Source: Streptomyces sp. Tue 6430 | Lineage (GTDB): Bacteria; Actinomycetota; Actinomycetes; Streptomycetales; Streptomycetaceae | Assembly (NCBI GenBank): GCA_021568835.1 | Contig: JAKGSH010000010.1 | Span: 3,224,001 to 3,288,000 of the forward strand | Length of the DNA stretch: 64,000 bases | Direction: 5' to 3' | Shown: in pieces, positions 28,848-37,201 of the stretch | Layout: each line of letters begins with the position of its first letter | Numbering within the stretch: position 1 is the stretch's first letter | Translations under genes and position numbers: made by a program | The notes under the pieces: generated by a model | Database searches by the model: none | Seen by the model: the letters and a program-made list of their open reading frames with translations, nothing else | What the model was told of the DNA's origin: nothing

Positions 28848-29428
28848 AGTCGCACCTCCAGGTAGCCGCGTGCCGGGGCGGCACTCTCTTCGGACGGCGA
28901 GCGGTCCTTCCCGTCGGGTAGTCGGCAGCGCTGCCACCAGTCGTCCCACACACCCCGTTGTGTGAAGTATGTCCGCTCTTCGGGTGTGAAGCGTTCCGGC
29001 TCGAAGATACGGGCGACCGGCTGGTACCCGATGCGGAGGGGAGAGATGCCGAACTTCTCCCTCATTCTGTCCCGACTCTGGAATGCGGTGGTCAGCCATT
29101 TCGAGCCTGGTTTTCCGTGGACGGCACGTTCGGCCCGTGTGTCGATCAGGAGTGTGGCGTCGATGTTTCCGGGATCGGGTTTGGTGCTGACGAAGCTGCC
29201 TCCGAGCCACAACCTGTGGAGGAGAGGGATGCCGGCGAGGGCCTTCGCATACGTGTCCTCCAGTGTGAGGAAGGGGTCGAGGTAGTTGTGGAGTCCGTCC
29301 CACAGTTCTCTCCGTGTCGATGAATCCTCGAACTCCGTGGCGCTGACCAGCATGGCCTCGGCCTCGTCGAAGGACACGGAGTACCGGCCGGGAGGAAGGA
29401 AGCCGTTCGCGGTGAAAGAGGGCAGCAT
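28844..29428 (-). CDS. DUF6932-like protein (nucleotidyltransferase-fold)
   Basis: 194 aa from ATG 29428, which has AGGA at good spacing; the longer reading to 29485 lacks a site. The start MLPSFTANGFLPPGRYSVSFDEAEAMLV and the core HRLWLGGSFVSTKPDPGNIDATLLID match the DUF6932 pattern. The GGSF...DPGNID...LLID arrangement resembles the hG[GS]...DxD active-site layout of minimal nucleotidyltransferases, so a modifying-enzyme or toxin-like role is inferred. It is followed by a GTGA-coupled unknown gene and preceded by a DUF6247-like gene. The later WWQRC segment is of unknown role. Confidence 0.7.
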   Translation of the reverse strand: MLPSFTANGFLPPGRYSVSFDEAEAMLVSATEFEDSSTRRELWDGLHNYLDPFLTLEDTYAKALAGIPLLHRLWLGGSFVSTKPDPGNIDATLLIDTRAERAVHGKPGSKWLTTAFQSRDRMREKFGISPLRIGYQPVARIFEPERFTPEERTYFTQRGVWDDWWQRCRLPDGKDRSPSEESAAPARGYLEVRL

Positions 29429-29488
29429 GTGAGGTCCTGTCAGGTGTCGGCGAACGTCGTCACGGCGGTCGGAGAGGGGCGGCACGGG

Positions 29489-29635
29489 TCATCCTGCCGG
29501 GACGGCCTCAAGACCGCCGACGGTTGCGGAGAACTGCTCCGTCGACACGCGTCTCCGGCAGTGACGCAGGATCTCGGGATCGCCGCAGCCGGTGACGCGT
29601 TCCCGGACCTCTTCGAGGGCGTCGATGCCGCGCAC
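29489..29635 (-). CDS. Possible 48-aa ORF
   Basis: Short open frame starting at GTG 29635, reading VRGIDALEEVRERVTGCGDPEILRH..., with high third-position GC, between the DUF6247-like gene (its stop lies 8 bp upstream) and the DUF6932 gene. There is only a weak ribosome site (GAG). It could be a small coupled protein or the remnant of a toxin partner; no family is recognised. Confidence 0.35.
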   Translation of the reverse strand: MRGIDALEEVRERVTGCGDPEILRHCRRRVSTEQFSATVGGLEAVPAG

Positions 29636-29642
29636 TTCCAGC

Positions 29643-29972
29643 TCAACCGCGCACTGCTCTCATGGCTTCGTCCAGGACAGCGCTCAGCTCCCGTAGAGCC
29701 TCCTCGGCGATGGCGGGATTCTCGTGTTCCAGCCTGCTCTGTGCCTGCGCGAAGCGGGAGGACAGAGCAGGACGCCGGGCGATCTCGATGTCTCGGGCCC
29801 AGGTGAGGACCCAGCTCCGCACGGGGCTCAGGGACTGCCACTCCACGGCTTTGGTGAAGGCGTTGTCCTTCGTGGCCTGCATCTCGTCCAGGCGCCCCGG
29901 ATCGACCACGGCGAGGGCCGTGCGCAGGGCGTCAGGAGTCTGCTCGGGTCCGTGATCGGCCTGAGTGCTCAT
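29643..29972 (-). CDS. DUF6247-like small protein
   Basis: 109-aa helical protein. The segment DALRTALAVVDPGRLDEMQATKDNAFTKAVEWQSLSPVRSWVLTWARDIEIARRPAL (split by helices) matches what I recall of DUF6247, a family often placed beside small toxin-like genes in Streptomyces. Start ATG at 29972 has GGAGGA directly upstream. It follows the HTH gene by about 90 bp on the same strand and is likely co-transcribed with the DUF6932 pair. An antitoxin-like role is only an inference from family context. Confidence 0.6.
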   Translation of the reverse strand: MSTQADHGPEQTPDALRTALAVVDPGRLDEMQATKDNAFTKAVEWQSLSPVRSWVLTWARDIEIARRPALSSRFAQAQSRLEHENPAIAEEALRELSAVLDEAMRAVRG

Positions 29973-30060
29973 GGTGTCCTCCACAGGGTGCCCTGGCCGG
30001 GGTGGCCGGACGGGGCCACGGAGGAGCCGACCGGGAACCGGGCAGGCAGCGAGCGGCCTG

Positions 30061-31014
30061 TCACGGTCGGCCCTGTTCGACGGGGGACGGCTCGTCGGTT
30101 CCGGTGTCGGGGACACCGGAACCGACACCCGCTGAGGCGCAGCCCTGGCAGTGGTGCGGGTCGGGGCCTCGGTAGCCGAGGTCGCAGGTGTCGCAGTTGC
30201 GCATGGGGTGCCAGATGGGCGGGGGCGGCTCGGGGGCGCGGTAGGGCGGGAGGGGTGGCAGTTTGTCCGTCAGGCGGTGGGCCAGGAAGGCGGCGGGCCG
30301 GATCAGGGGTTCCAGGGGCAGGTCGCGGGCCAGGGCCTTGCGTACGGCGGTGGGGGTGAGGTCGCGTTCCAGCCAGGCGACGACGCCGGGGGCGAGGTGT
30401 TCGGCGTCGGTGGCGGAGAGCAGCAGGCGGGGGTCTTCGCGGCGCAGGCCGGCGAGGACGTCGGTGGCCTGCTGGAGGAGGGCGGGGGAGCTGTACGAGG
30501 GTTTCGGTACGGCGGGGAGGGCCGCGCGGCGCGGGGGCTTTTGCTGCGAGGCGTCGGCCGCGCGACGGGCCGGGGGCTTGGGCTCGGTCGCCTCGCCCGT
30601 CCCGGACGGGTCGTCGCGTCGGCCGGGCTGGTTGCAGGAGACGGTGCGGGTGACGATCCGGCCGGCCGGGGTGCGTTCGCGGGTCCGGCGCAGGTAGCCG
30701 TGGGCCTCCAGCTCGCGCAGGGCGGCGGCGATCCGGGTCGGGCCCTCGGGGAAGCGGGCGGCCAGGGTCTTGATGCCGATGGGGGCGCCGGTCGGGAGGG
30801 ACTGGATGTGGCAGCCCAGTCCGATCGCCAGCAGCGACAGGTCCGGGTGCTGGGCGAGGTGGTTGCCGATCACCGTGAAGCGGGTGGTGTGGTGGCTGTT
30901 GTCGTGGGTGACGCCGCCGGGGTGCCCCTTGGCGTGAGCGCGCCGGTAGGGGTGGTTTTTCCCGCTGTTACGGGACTGGGCGTGCGGGCGCACGCTAGGG
31001 TTTTTGGTGTCCAT
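30061..31014 (-). CDS. Helix-turn-helix protein with C-terminal zinc ribbon
   Basis: 317 aa. A winged-helix-like domain spans residues ~45-125 (RFTVIGNHLAQHPDLSLLAIGLGCHIQSLPTGAPIGIKTLAARFPEGPTRIAAALRELEAHGYLRR, broken here into helices; replication-initiator-like HTH). A Pro/Ala linker follows, then a helical part (LLSATDAEHLAPGVVAWLERDLTPTAVRKALARDLP). The end is a four-cysteine ribbon, CDTCDLGYRGPDPHHCQGC. Such proteins are frequent next to XRE-DUF397 clusters in Streptomyces, with unknown targets. ATG at 31014 gives an atypical basic lead; a start near the internal VTHDNSHHTTRF is possible. It heads the minus-strand operon. Confidence 0.7.
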   Translation of the reverse strand: MDTKNPSVRPHAQSRNSGKNHPYRRAHAKGHPGGVTHDNSHHTTRFTVIGNHLAQHPDLSLLAIGLGCHIQSLPTGAPIGIKTLAARFPEGPTRIAAALRELEAHGYLRRTRERTPAGRIVTRTVSCNQPGRRDDPSGTGEATEPKPPARRAADASQQKPPRRAALPAVPKPSYSSPALLQQATDVLAGLRREDPRLLLSATDAEHLAPGVVAWLERDLTPTAVRKALARDLPLEPLIRPAAFLAHRLTDKLPPLPPYRAPEPPPPIWHPMRNCDTCDLGYRGPDPHHCQGCASAGVGSGVPDTGTDEPSPVEQGRP

Positions 31015-31314
31015 CGGGAAGGTTGGTGCTTCCTTGGTGGTCAGGCCCTCGCAGTGGGATGCCAGTCCCCGCGAGGGCCGTTTGCGTGTCTGGGGTGATG
31101 TGCTGGTGTGCCGTGCTGCGCTGAGCGTAGGGCAGGCAACCGGTCACGAATCCACTTCGGTTGGTGATGTTCACTCGCGAGAGTGAGCCTGCGCCGTGGG
31201 CGGGAGGGGTGGGGCTTGGTGGGGTTTCTTTCTCCCCGGTGGTTCTTGAAAAAGACGGCCGACGGTACCGGAACCCACGCGATCGGGTTCCGGTACCGGT
31301 GACGTTTCCGCTGG
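31015..31314. other. Gap between HTH and HATPase genes with one hairpin
   Basis: 300 bp with no convincing gene. It contains a perfect 9-bp stem (31044-31052 with 31071-31079), which could end the HATPase transcript or lie in the leader of the HTH gene. Local GC is somewhat lower than in the flanks. Confidence 0.55.
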
Positions 31315-31746
31315 TCAGAGTGGCGGTAGATCGAGTTCTGCCCATACGGTCTTGCGGGGGACCGGTCCGAGCTTCACGCCCCAGCGGTCGGCGAGGGCCT
31401 CGACGAGGAGCAGGCCGCGTCCGGACTCGGCGTCGGGGGCGGGCCGTCGGCGGTACGGGAGGTCGTTTCCGCGGGTGTCCGTGACCTCGATGCGGAGGGT
31501 CGTGCCACGGGCAAGCAGGACGAGGCGGAAGTCGCGTCCGGGGAGCCGGGCGTGGACGGCCGCGTTCGCGGCGAGTTCGGCGACGAGGTGTTCGGCGGCC
31601 TCGGCGACGCGGTGGGGCAGGTCCCGGTCGCGCATCCAGTCCGCGGCGAGCAGCCGGGCGAGGCGGGCGCCGCGGGGCGTGGGCGACAGGAGCACGCTGA
31701 AGTGGTCGGCGAGCGGGAGGAGTTGGGTGGACTTTTCGCTGTTCAC
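31315..31746 (-). CDS. ATP-binding (RsbW/HATPase-like) protein
   Basis: 143-aa single-domain GHKL ATPase of the anti-sigma/serine-kinase type. The N box AEHLVAELAANAAVHA, the VTDTRGNDLP segment and the SGRGLLLVEALADRWGV lid region are clear. In Streptomyces these stand beside XRE-DUF397 pairs (whiJ/abaA-like clusters), where they are thought to act in signalling to the regulator. GTG start at 31746. Divergent from the XRE gene, sharing about 150 bp of promoter DNA. Confidence 0.85.
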   Translation of the reverse strand: MNSEKSTQLLPLADHFSVLLSPTPRGARLARLLAADWMRDRDLPHRVAEAAEHLVAELAANAAVHARLPGRDFRLVLLARGTTLRIEVTDTRGNDLPYRRRPAPDAESGRGLLLVEALADRWGVKLGPVPRKTVWAELDLPPL

Positions 31747-31808
31747 GTGACCGAGGGTGGCCGCACGTGCTTACCGTGAACAGTGACAGCGCTGATACGT
31801 AGGGTGAC

Positions 31809-31837
31809 TGTCCGGAGGTTGTCGGCCGTTGTCCGGA
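31809..31837. promoter_or_regulatory. Direct repeats in the HATPase/XRE divergent promoter
   Basis: Two exact copies of TGTCCGGA begin at 31809 and 31830, 21 bp apart (two helical turns), upstream of the XRE gene start at 31901. A site for the XRE regulator itself is a reasonable guess; no binding is shown. Confidence 0.5.
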
Positions 31838-31900
31838 CCGTCGGAAACAGGCCTGCGGGTAAGGGTGTTGCGGCACGGCGGTACGACAGAGGGGTGCGGT

Positions 31901-32776
31901 ATGTCGGTGGACGGCGAGGCGGTACGGCTCCGGACCGAGGCGGACGAGCCGGGGTGGGAGGTGGACCCCGACGACGAGTGGGGCGTGGCCGTACTCGCGA
32001 CGGTGGGGCGGCAGTTGAGGCTGCGGCGGGAGTCGGTGGGGATGCGGGCCGCCGACTTCGCGGTGGCGGTCGGGTACGGGGAGGACCTCGTCTACAAGGT
32101 CGAGGGCGGGAAGCGGATCCCCCGCCAGGAGTACTTGGACAAGGCCGACGAGGTGCTGGGCGCGGGCGGACTCCTCGCGGCGGCCTGGGAGGACGTGAAG
32201 AAGGTCCGGTATCCGAAAAGGGTTCGGGAGCTGGCTCAAGTTGAGGCGAGGGCCGTGGAAATCGGCCTGTACGTGTGTCACAGCATCAGTGGACTCTTGC
32301 AGACTCCGGAGCATGCCAGGGCAGCCTTCGAGTCGCGTCAGCCTCCCTACTCCGAGGATGAGGTAGAGCGAATGGTGGCTGCTCGTGTGGCCAGACAGTC
32401 GATCTTCAACAAGAAGCCGGCTCCCGTGCTCAGCTTCGTCCTGGAGGAAGCACCGCTGAGTCGTCCGCTCGGGGGCACAATGGTGTGGCGACAACAGCTC
32501 GAACACTTGCTGGAGGTGGGCGAGTTGCGGAACGTCACGCTTCAGGTGATGCCGACACACTGCGAGGTCCATCCGGGCCTGGACGGCAGGATCGAGCTGC
32601 TGAAGTTCGAGGACGGCACGGCGATGGGGCGCGCAGATGGCGCCTTCAGCGGCCGACCGACCTCTGACCCAAGGCAGCTGCGCATCCTGGAGCTGCGCTA
32701 TGGCACCATCCGGGCGCAGGCTCTCCCACCCCGGGAGTCGCTGGCCTTCATCGAGCAACTGCTGGGAGACACATGA
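31901..32776 (+). CDS. XRE-family regulator with DUF5753 domain
   Basis: 291 aa. The helix-turn-helix (LATVGRQLRLRRESVGMRAADFAVAVGYGEDLVYKVEGGKRIP) is followed by the DUF5753 sensor-like domain (YVCHSISGLLQTPEHARAAF, LSFVLEEAPLSRPLGG, QLEHLLEVGELRNVTLQVMP). This is the WhiJ-like type found by the dozen in Streptomyces. ATG at 31901 follows GAGGGG; longer in-frame starts lack a site. Its stop overlaps the start of the DUF397 gene (ATGA). The C-terminal half has visibly lower GC than its neighbours. Confidence 0.9.
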   Translation: MSVDGEAVRLRTEADEPGWEVDPDDEWGVAVLATVGRQLRLRRESVGMRAADFAVAVGYGEDLVYKVEGGKRIPRQEYLDKADEVLGAGGLLAAAWEDVKKVRYPKRVRELAQVEARAVEIGLYVCHSISGLLQTPEHARAAFESRQPPYSEDEVERMVAARVARQSIFNKKPAPVLSFVLEEAPLSRPLGGTMVWRQQLEHLLEVGELRNVTLQVMPTHCEVHPGLDGRIELLKFEDGTAMGRADGAFSGRPTSDPRQLRILELRYGTIRAQALPPRESLAFIEQLLGDT

Positions 32777-32982
32777 TCCGCAAGGCATCCGCCGGGGACG
32801 CCTCCGAACTGGCGTGGTTCAAGAGTAGCTACAGCGATGGCAATGAAGGTGATTCCTGCGTCGAGCTTGCCATCACCCCCGGCACCGTGCATGTCCGTGA
32901 CTCCAAGAACGTCGATGGTCCCCGTCTGGCGCTCACGCCCGACGCATGGGCGGACTTCGTGGCTTACACCTCGGAGCGCTGA
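32773..32982 (+). CDS. DUF397 protein
   Basis: 69 aa, complete DUF397: LAWFKSSYSDGNEGDSCVELAI, then VHVRDSKNVDGPRLALTPDAWADFVAY. BldB/WhiJ-associated small partner, thought to antagonise or complete its XRE neighbour. Translationally coupled to the XRE gene by ATGA. A terminator follows 13 bp after the stop. Confidence 0.93.
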   Translation: MIRKASAGDASELAWFKSSYSDGNEGDSCVELAITPGTVHVRDSKNVDGPRLALTPDAWADFVAYTSER

Positions 32983-32994
32983 CTCAGCAACGGC

Positions 32995-33034
32995 ACGCGC
33001 CCCGCACCTGGTTGTCACTGGGTGCGGGGCGCGT
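32995..33034. terminator. Bidirectional terminator between DUF397 gene and drmMI
   Basis: Perfect 14-bp stem (32995-33008 with 33021-33034) with a 12-nt loop. It separates the plus-strand regulator pair from the minus-strand drmMI gene ending at 33046. Confidence 0.85.
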
Positions 33035-33045
33035 TGACGTGCGGC

Positions 33046-36000
33046 TCAGAACAGCGCGTCGGGGGTGGGGAACAGGCCGCCATCAGCGAAGTCTTCGGTG
33101 ACTTGCTGAGGACCGTGCGCAGCGGCCCGAGCCTTCGCCTTGGCCTTACGGACAGCAGCCCGCCGCCGCTTGGCTTCCGGGGTGTGGAGGCCTTTGTCCA
33201 GCTCCTCTTTGTAGCGGACGTGATTCAGTTGAAGCAGTCGGTCCAGAACCTTCGTCTGCGCGGTCGGCGACATTGTGTAGCGGATGCCTCTTCGGGTTTC
33301 ATGGAAGCCGTATTCAAGGTCTAGATCCCACCCGTAGCCAGCTAGTACAGCCTGATCGATCTGTCGGTGAACTTCTCGTAGTGCAATGATTTCGGGGGTC
33401 GAGTCTGCACTGGAGTGGATTTTTTGAGACAAGGGCGTAAGGGCGAGATTAGTGTGCTTTTGTAGGGCTTCTAGCTCTCTGCCTAGAGCTTCCAGTTCGG
33501 CGCTGAATTGAGTGACGGGAAGAGGAGCGCAACAGGTCGTCGGGGTGTATCGGAGGTCCGCAGTTCGAGTGGGTCCGTATCGGACTGTCCACCAAAATTG
33601 AAACTCGCTGCTACGGAAGGCGAGCTCGGCGTAACTATTCGTAGGAAAGATTACTAGAGTTTGATCGAACACGCATGAGCGAGGCATGAGTGCGGGCAGT
33701 TGAGTGCTGGTGGTTTGACCGATGGCGATGACCTTGTCATAGCCATCAATCGATTCGTACAACTGCGGAGCGCGTTCCGCAAACTGCCACCAGCGGTCCC
33801 GGCGCGCCGGACGCTTGTTTGTCGCACGCACGGGCTTGACTTCGCGTTCTACTATTGCAAAGACATCCGCATACTGGGCTGCCTGCTCCCGAGGCCAGTC
33901 CCGGAAATTGATCACCCAGCGGCGCGCTGGAGCGCCCGTGCGCTGGTTCAGATCATCTCCGATGAAGTACGGGAACAAGACGTCCTTGTTCTTTGGCTCC
34001 TTTTTGATGAGTTCTTGTGCTTGATCAGGCTTGAGGAGGAAGCCTGCACCTGAAACATATGAACCGATGAAAGATCGATTCTCGTTCTCGACCAGCGGGT
34101 GCGGCTTACCTGTTGCTTGAGATCGGGCTGTGAGGAGTGGAGTTATTCCGTCTACTTTTTCACCGTCTAGGAATACTTCCTCGGTTGGGTCCAGGCTTTG
34201 AGTAAGCCATAGAAGGGATACCTCTACGTTAGCTGTGCCAGGCCATGGCTGAGATCTGATTGCCCGGTTGACGGTCCATCCGTTTTCTGTGGCTTGATCC
34301 AGACCCACTTCCCTCGTGTAGCCTTGCGCGATCGTCTTCGTTGCGATGATTCCTGTACGTCGTTCTGGTGCGATTGCCAAGTTTCGTAGCAGGAAGTACG
34401 CGCAGAGATCTGCATGCCCGCGGATTCCTCCAGCTAGTTGATTTACCAGATACTCGCGGTAGTCCTGCCCCAGTGCACCTGTGATCTTTAGCCCCCGACG
34501 AATGGAGGATTCCCCACCACCACATCAAAACCGCTGGATCCCTTCGCCCCCATAACCTCAGGAAACTCCAACGGCCAATGCAGCGGCCGAATCGCCTCCG
34601 CCCTCGGCCCCTTCAGCCACCCCTCCACCATCCCCGAGCCCGACGCGCAGCCTCCTCGGCCCCCGGCCCCTCCTCCAGCGCGGTGGCCACCAGCCCCGCC
34701 ACCGCCTCCAGCCGGTTCCGGTACGCCCGTGACTTCGCGTCCTCCTTGGCGTCCCGGAACTGCGCGGCCCCCCGCCTCCCGCCCACGTTCTCCTCGCCGG
34801 AGATGTCGGACGCCTCCTCGTCGGAGATGCCCTCGGCGGCCAGCGCGGCCCCCACCACCGCGTCCGCCGCCAGCCGCAGCTTGCCGCTCAGCGCCTCGGC
34901 CTTGTCCAGCAGTTCGGCCTTGTCGCGCACCACGCGGATGTCGCTCACCGGCGTCGACTCGATCTTCCGCCGCAGCTCCGCCGCATCCGACAGCAGCGTC
35001 TCCGTCCGGTCCAGCGCCCGCGCCACCTCCGGGCTCAACTGCCGGTCCTGCCACTCCAGGTGGAACGCCTTGACCTGACGGACGTCGATGACCCCCACCA
35101 GCGAGTCCCCGCACCGCAGCGCGTGGTCCAGGAACGAGAACGGGCGGCCCTTCGCCAGCGTGACCAGCCACAGCGACAGCTTGGCCAGTTCCACCGCCAT
35201 GTGGTCGCGGTCGACGCCGTACAGGCACCGGTCGGCCACCAGCCGGCGCGCGATCTGGTGCAGTTGCTCATGGTCGTCGCGGTCCACGTCCCGGGCGATC
35301 TCCGGCGGCAGTTCGTCCTCCCGGAGCCACGCCTCCACCACCCGGTCGGACAGGTACCGGCAGGCCGAGACCAGGAACGCGCCCGAGCCCATCGCCGGGT
35401 CCAGGATCCGCAGCTTCAGCAGCTCGTCCGCCGACTTGGCCCGCCACACCCCCGGCTCCGCGCCCTCCGCCGGGCCGGGCGAGTAGCACAGCGGCGCGAG
35501 GGTGTGCTCGACGATCTCCTCGGCCAGGGCCTTCGGCGTGTAGTGGGTGCCGGTGTCGCGGCGGTTGCCGGAGCGGACCACGACGACCGAACCGGCCGGC
35601 CACACCTTCGGCTCGCCGCGCAGGTCGATGCCGTACAGGCCGGTGAAGGCCGCCGCCCGCTCCACCAGGGAGTCGTCGTTGCCGCAGGCGGTCTCCAGTT
35701 CGGCGGTGATCGCGCCGGACCTGGCCTGCGCGGACGTCACCGTGGGAGCCTTCGTGCCGGCCGCGGCGGCCACCTCGTCCGCGAGGGTTCCGGCCTCCGC
35801 CCACTCCTCCAGGCGGGCCAGCGGCAGTACCGCCTCGTACTTCTTGTCCCGCCCGAAGGAGACGCCCACGTACGGCTCGTCCGCCCAGCGGCAGCCGTAC
35901 TCCAGCAGACCCTCGTAGACGTGGCCGATCTGCTCGACGTCCAGGCCCTTGTAGGAGAGCTGCTCCTTGCCCTTGAAGCCTTTGCGGGAGCGCAGGGTCA

Positions 36001-37201
36001 GCAGGGCGTCGAGGATCTCGAACACCACCCGGTCGGCGACCTCGGCGTCGACCAGCCACGGGTAGCGGGACGGGTCGAAGAGGGAGCCGCCGTACGCGGG
36101 GATCCACAGCCGGTCGTGCGTGCAGCCGCCGTGGATCGCCGCGAACACGGCGAGCAGGCGCGGCCAGGTCGCCCCGACACTGTCCCCGAGTTCGTGGCCG
36201 TGCAGGCGCCGGGCGGTCTCCAGCTCCTTGTGGAGCGGGCCGACCGCGTACGACTCGTCGTACAGCTCGTCCCCGGCGGGCAGCAGCCGCTGCTCCTCCG
36301 CGTACAGGAGGAACACGAGGCGCATCATGACGGTGAGCGCGCCCTCGTAGACGTCCTTCGCGGGGACGCCGTCGAGGATCCGGCCGTTCTCCTCCCGGTC
36401 GAGCCGGGACAGTTCCGCGACCAGCAGGGAGACCGCCTCGCGGACCTGGCGGCCGAGGGTGTCGGTGACGTCGGACTGGGCGTCGGCGGTGCGCGCGAAC
36501 AAACCGGCCGTCGAGTCGGACGGCTTGCCGTCGGCGTCCACCGGCGGGCGGGCCACCCGGCCGGCGGTGAGCAGGCTCGTGAAGGCGCGGGCGAGGATCG
36601 GCTCCTCCGGCCACAGGTCCGCGTCGAAGACGGCGACCGTCGTCGCCTCCTTCGGGCGGGCGTGGACCAGCGCCCACTCGCGGCCGTTGGAGAGCAACGC
36701 CAGCGGCACGTCCCGCGCCCGGCACAGCTCGGCCGCGCGGTCGGCGAGGCCGGGCCGGTCACCTTGTGGGCGGGTGAGGGAACCGCCCCAGTCCTCCGTG
36801 CGGAAGAACAGAGCGCGCGGGGCCAGGCCCGACTGGCCCGGACCGAGCAGGACCGCGTCCGGGGTGTTCGCTCCGGCGCGCAGCGACTCGGGGATCGCGG
36901 CGCCCTCGCGCAGGCCGGGGGCCCGCCAGCCGAGCACCTCGGCCAGGACGAACCGCTCCCAGGACGACCGCAGCAGCTGCGGGTCCTCCTGGACCTCGGC
37001 CCACGCCTGCCGCAGCCGCGCCCAGGTGTCGTCGGGGACGGTGTCGAGGCCCTGCGGGAAGGCCTTGACCAGCTCCGGCAGCGAGACGAACGGGCCGTCG
37101 GGGCGCAGCAACCGCAGCCAGTCCTCGTGCTGCTCGGCGGGGGTGGGGATCGCGCCCTTCGGCGGGAGCTTCTTCCGTGCGGCGGGGGCGGCGGTCGGCA
37201 T
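33046..37201 (-). CDS. drmMI: DISARM class 1 adenine methyltransferase DrmMI
   Basis: N6-adenine methyltransferase marking host DNA as self, about 1385 aa. The N-terminal ~450 residues are helical and nuclease-like in layout. The methylase core has the SAM motif LRILDPAMGSGAFLVSACRYL (near residue 600) and the catalytic GNPPFVGG (near 900). The rest (~905-1385) is a TaqI-like target-recognition region. Frames break near 34630 and 34490; one G in each run restores 1386 whole codons and reads GNPPFVGGLKITGALGQDYREYLVNQLAGG without loss. ATG at 37201 overlaps the drmD stop (TGATG). The part before position ~34480 is far more AT-rich than the rest, a sign of domain exchange. Confidence 0.92.

Noticed and set aside
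29429..29806. 125-codon plus-strand ORF over the DUF6247-like region
   Set aside because: The minus strand has the better ribosome sites, coupled genes and family matches.
31739..31752. TGTTCACGTGACCG resembles half of a parS site
   Set aside because: Only the central CACGTG and part of the left arm match; the right arm differs, so it is not a ParB consensus site.
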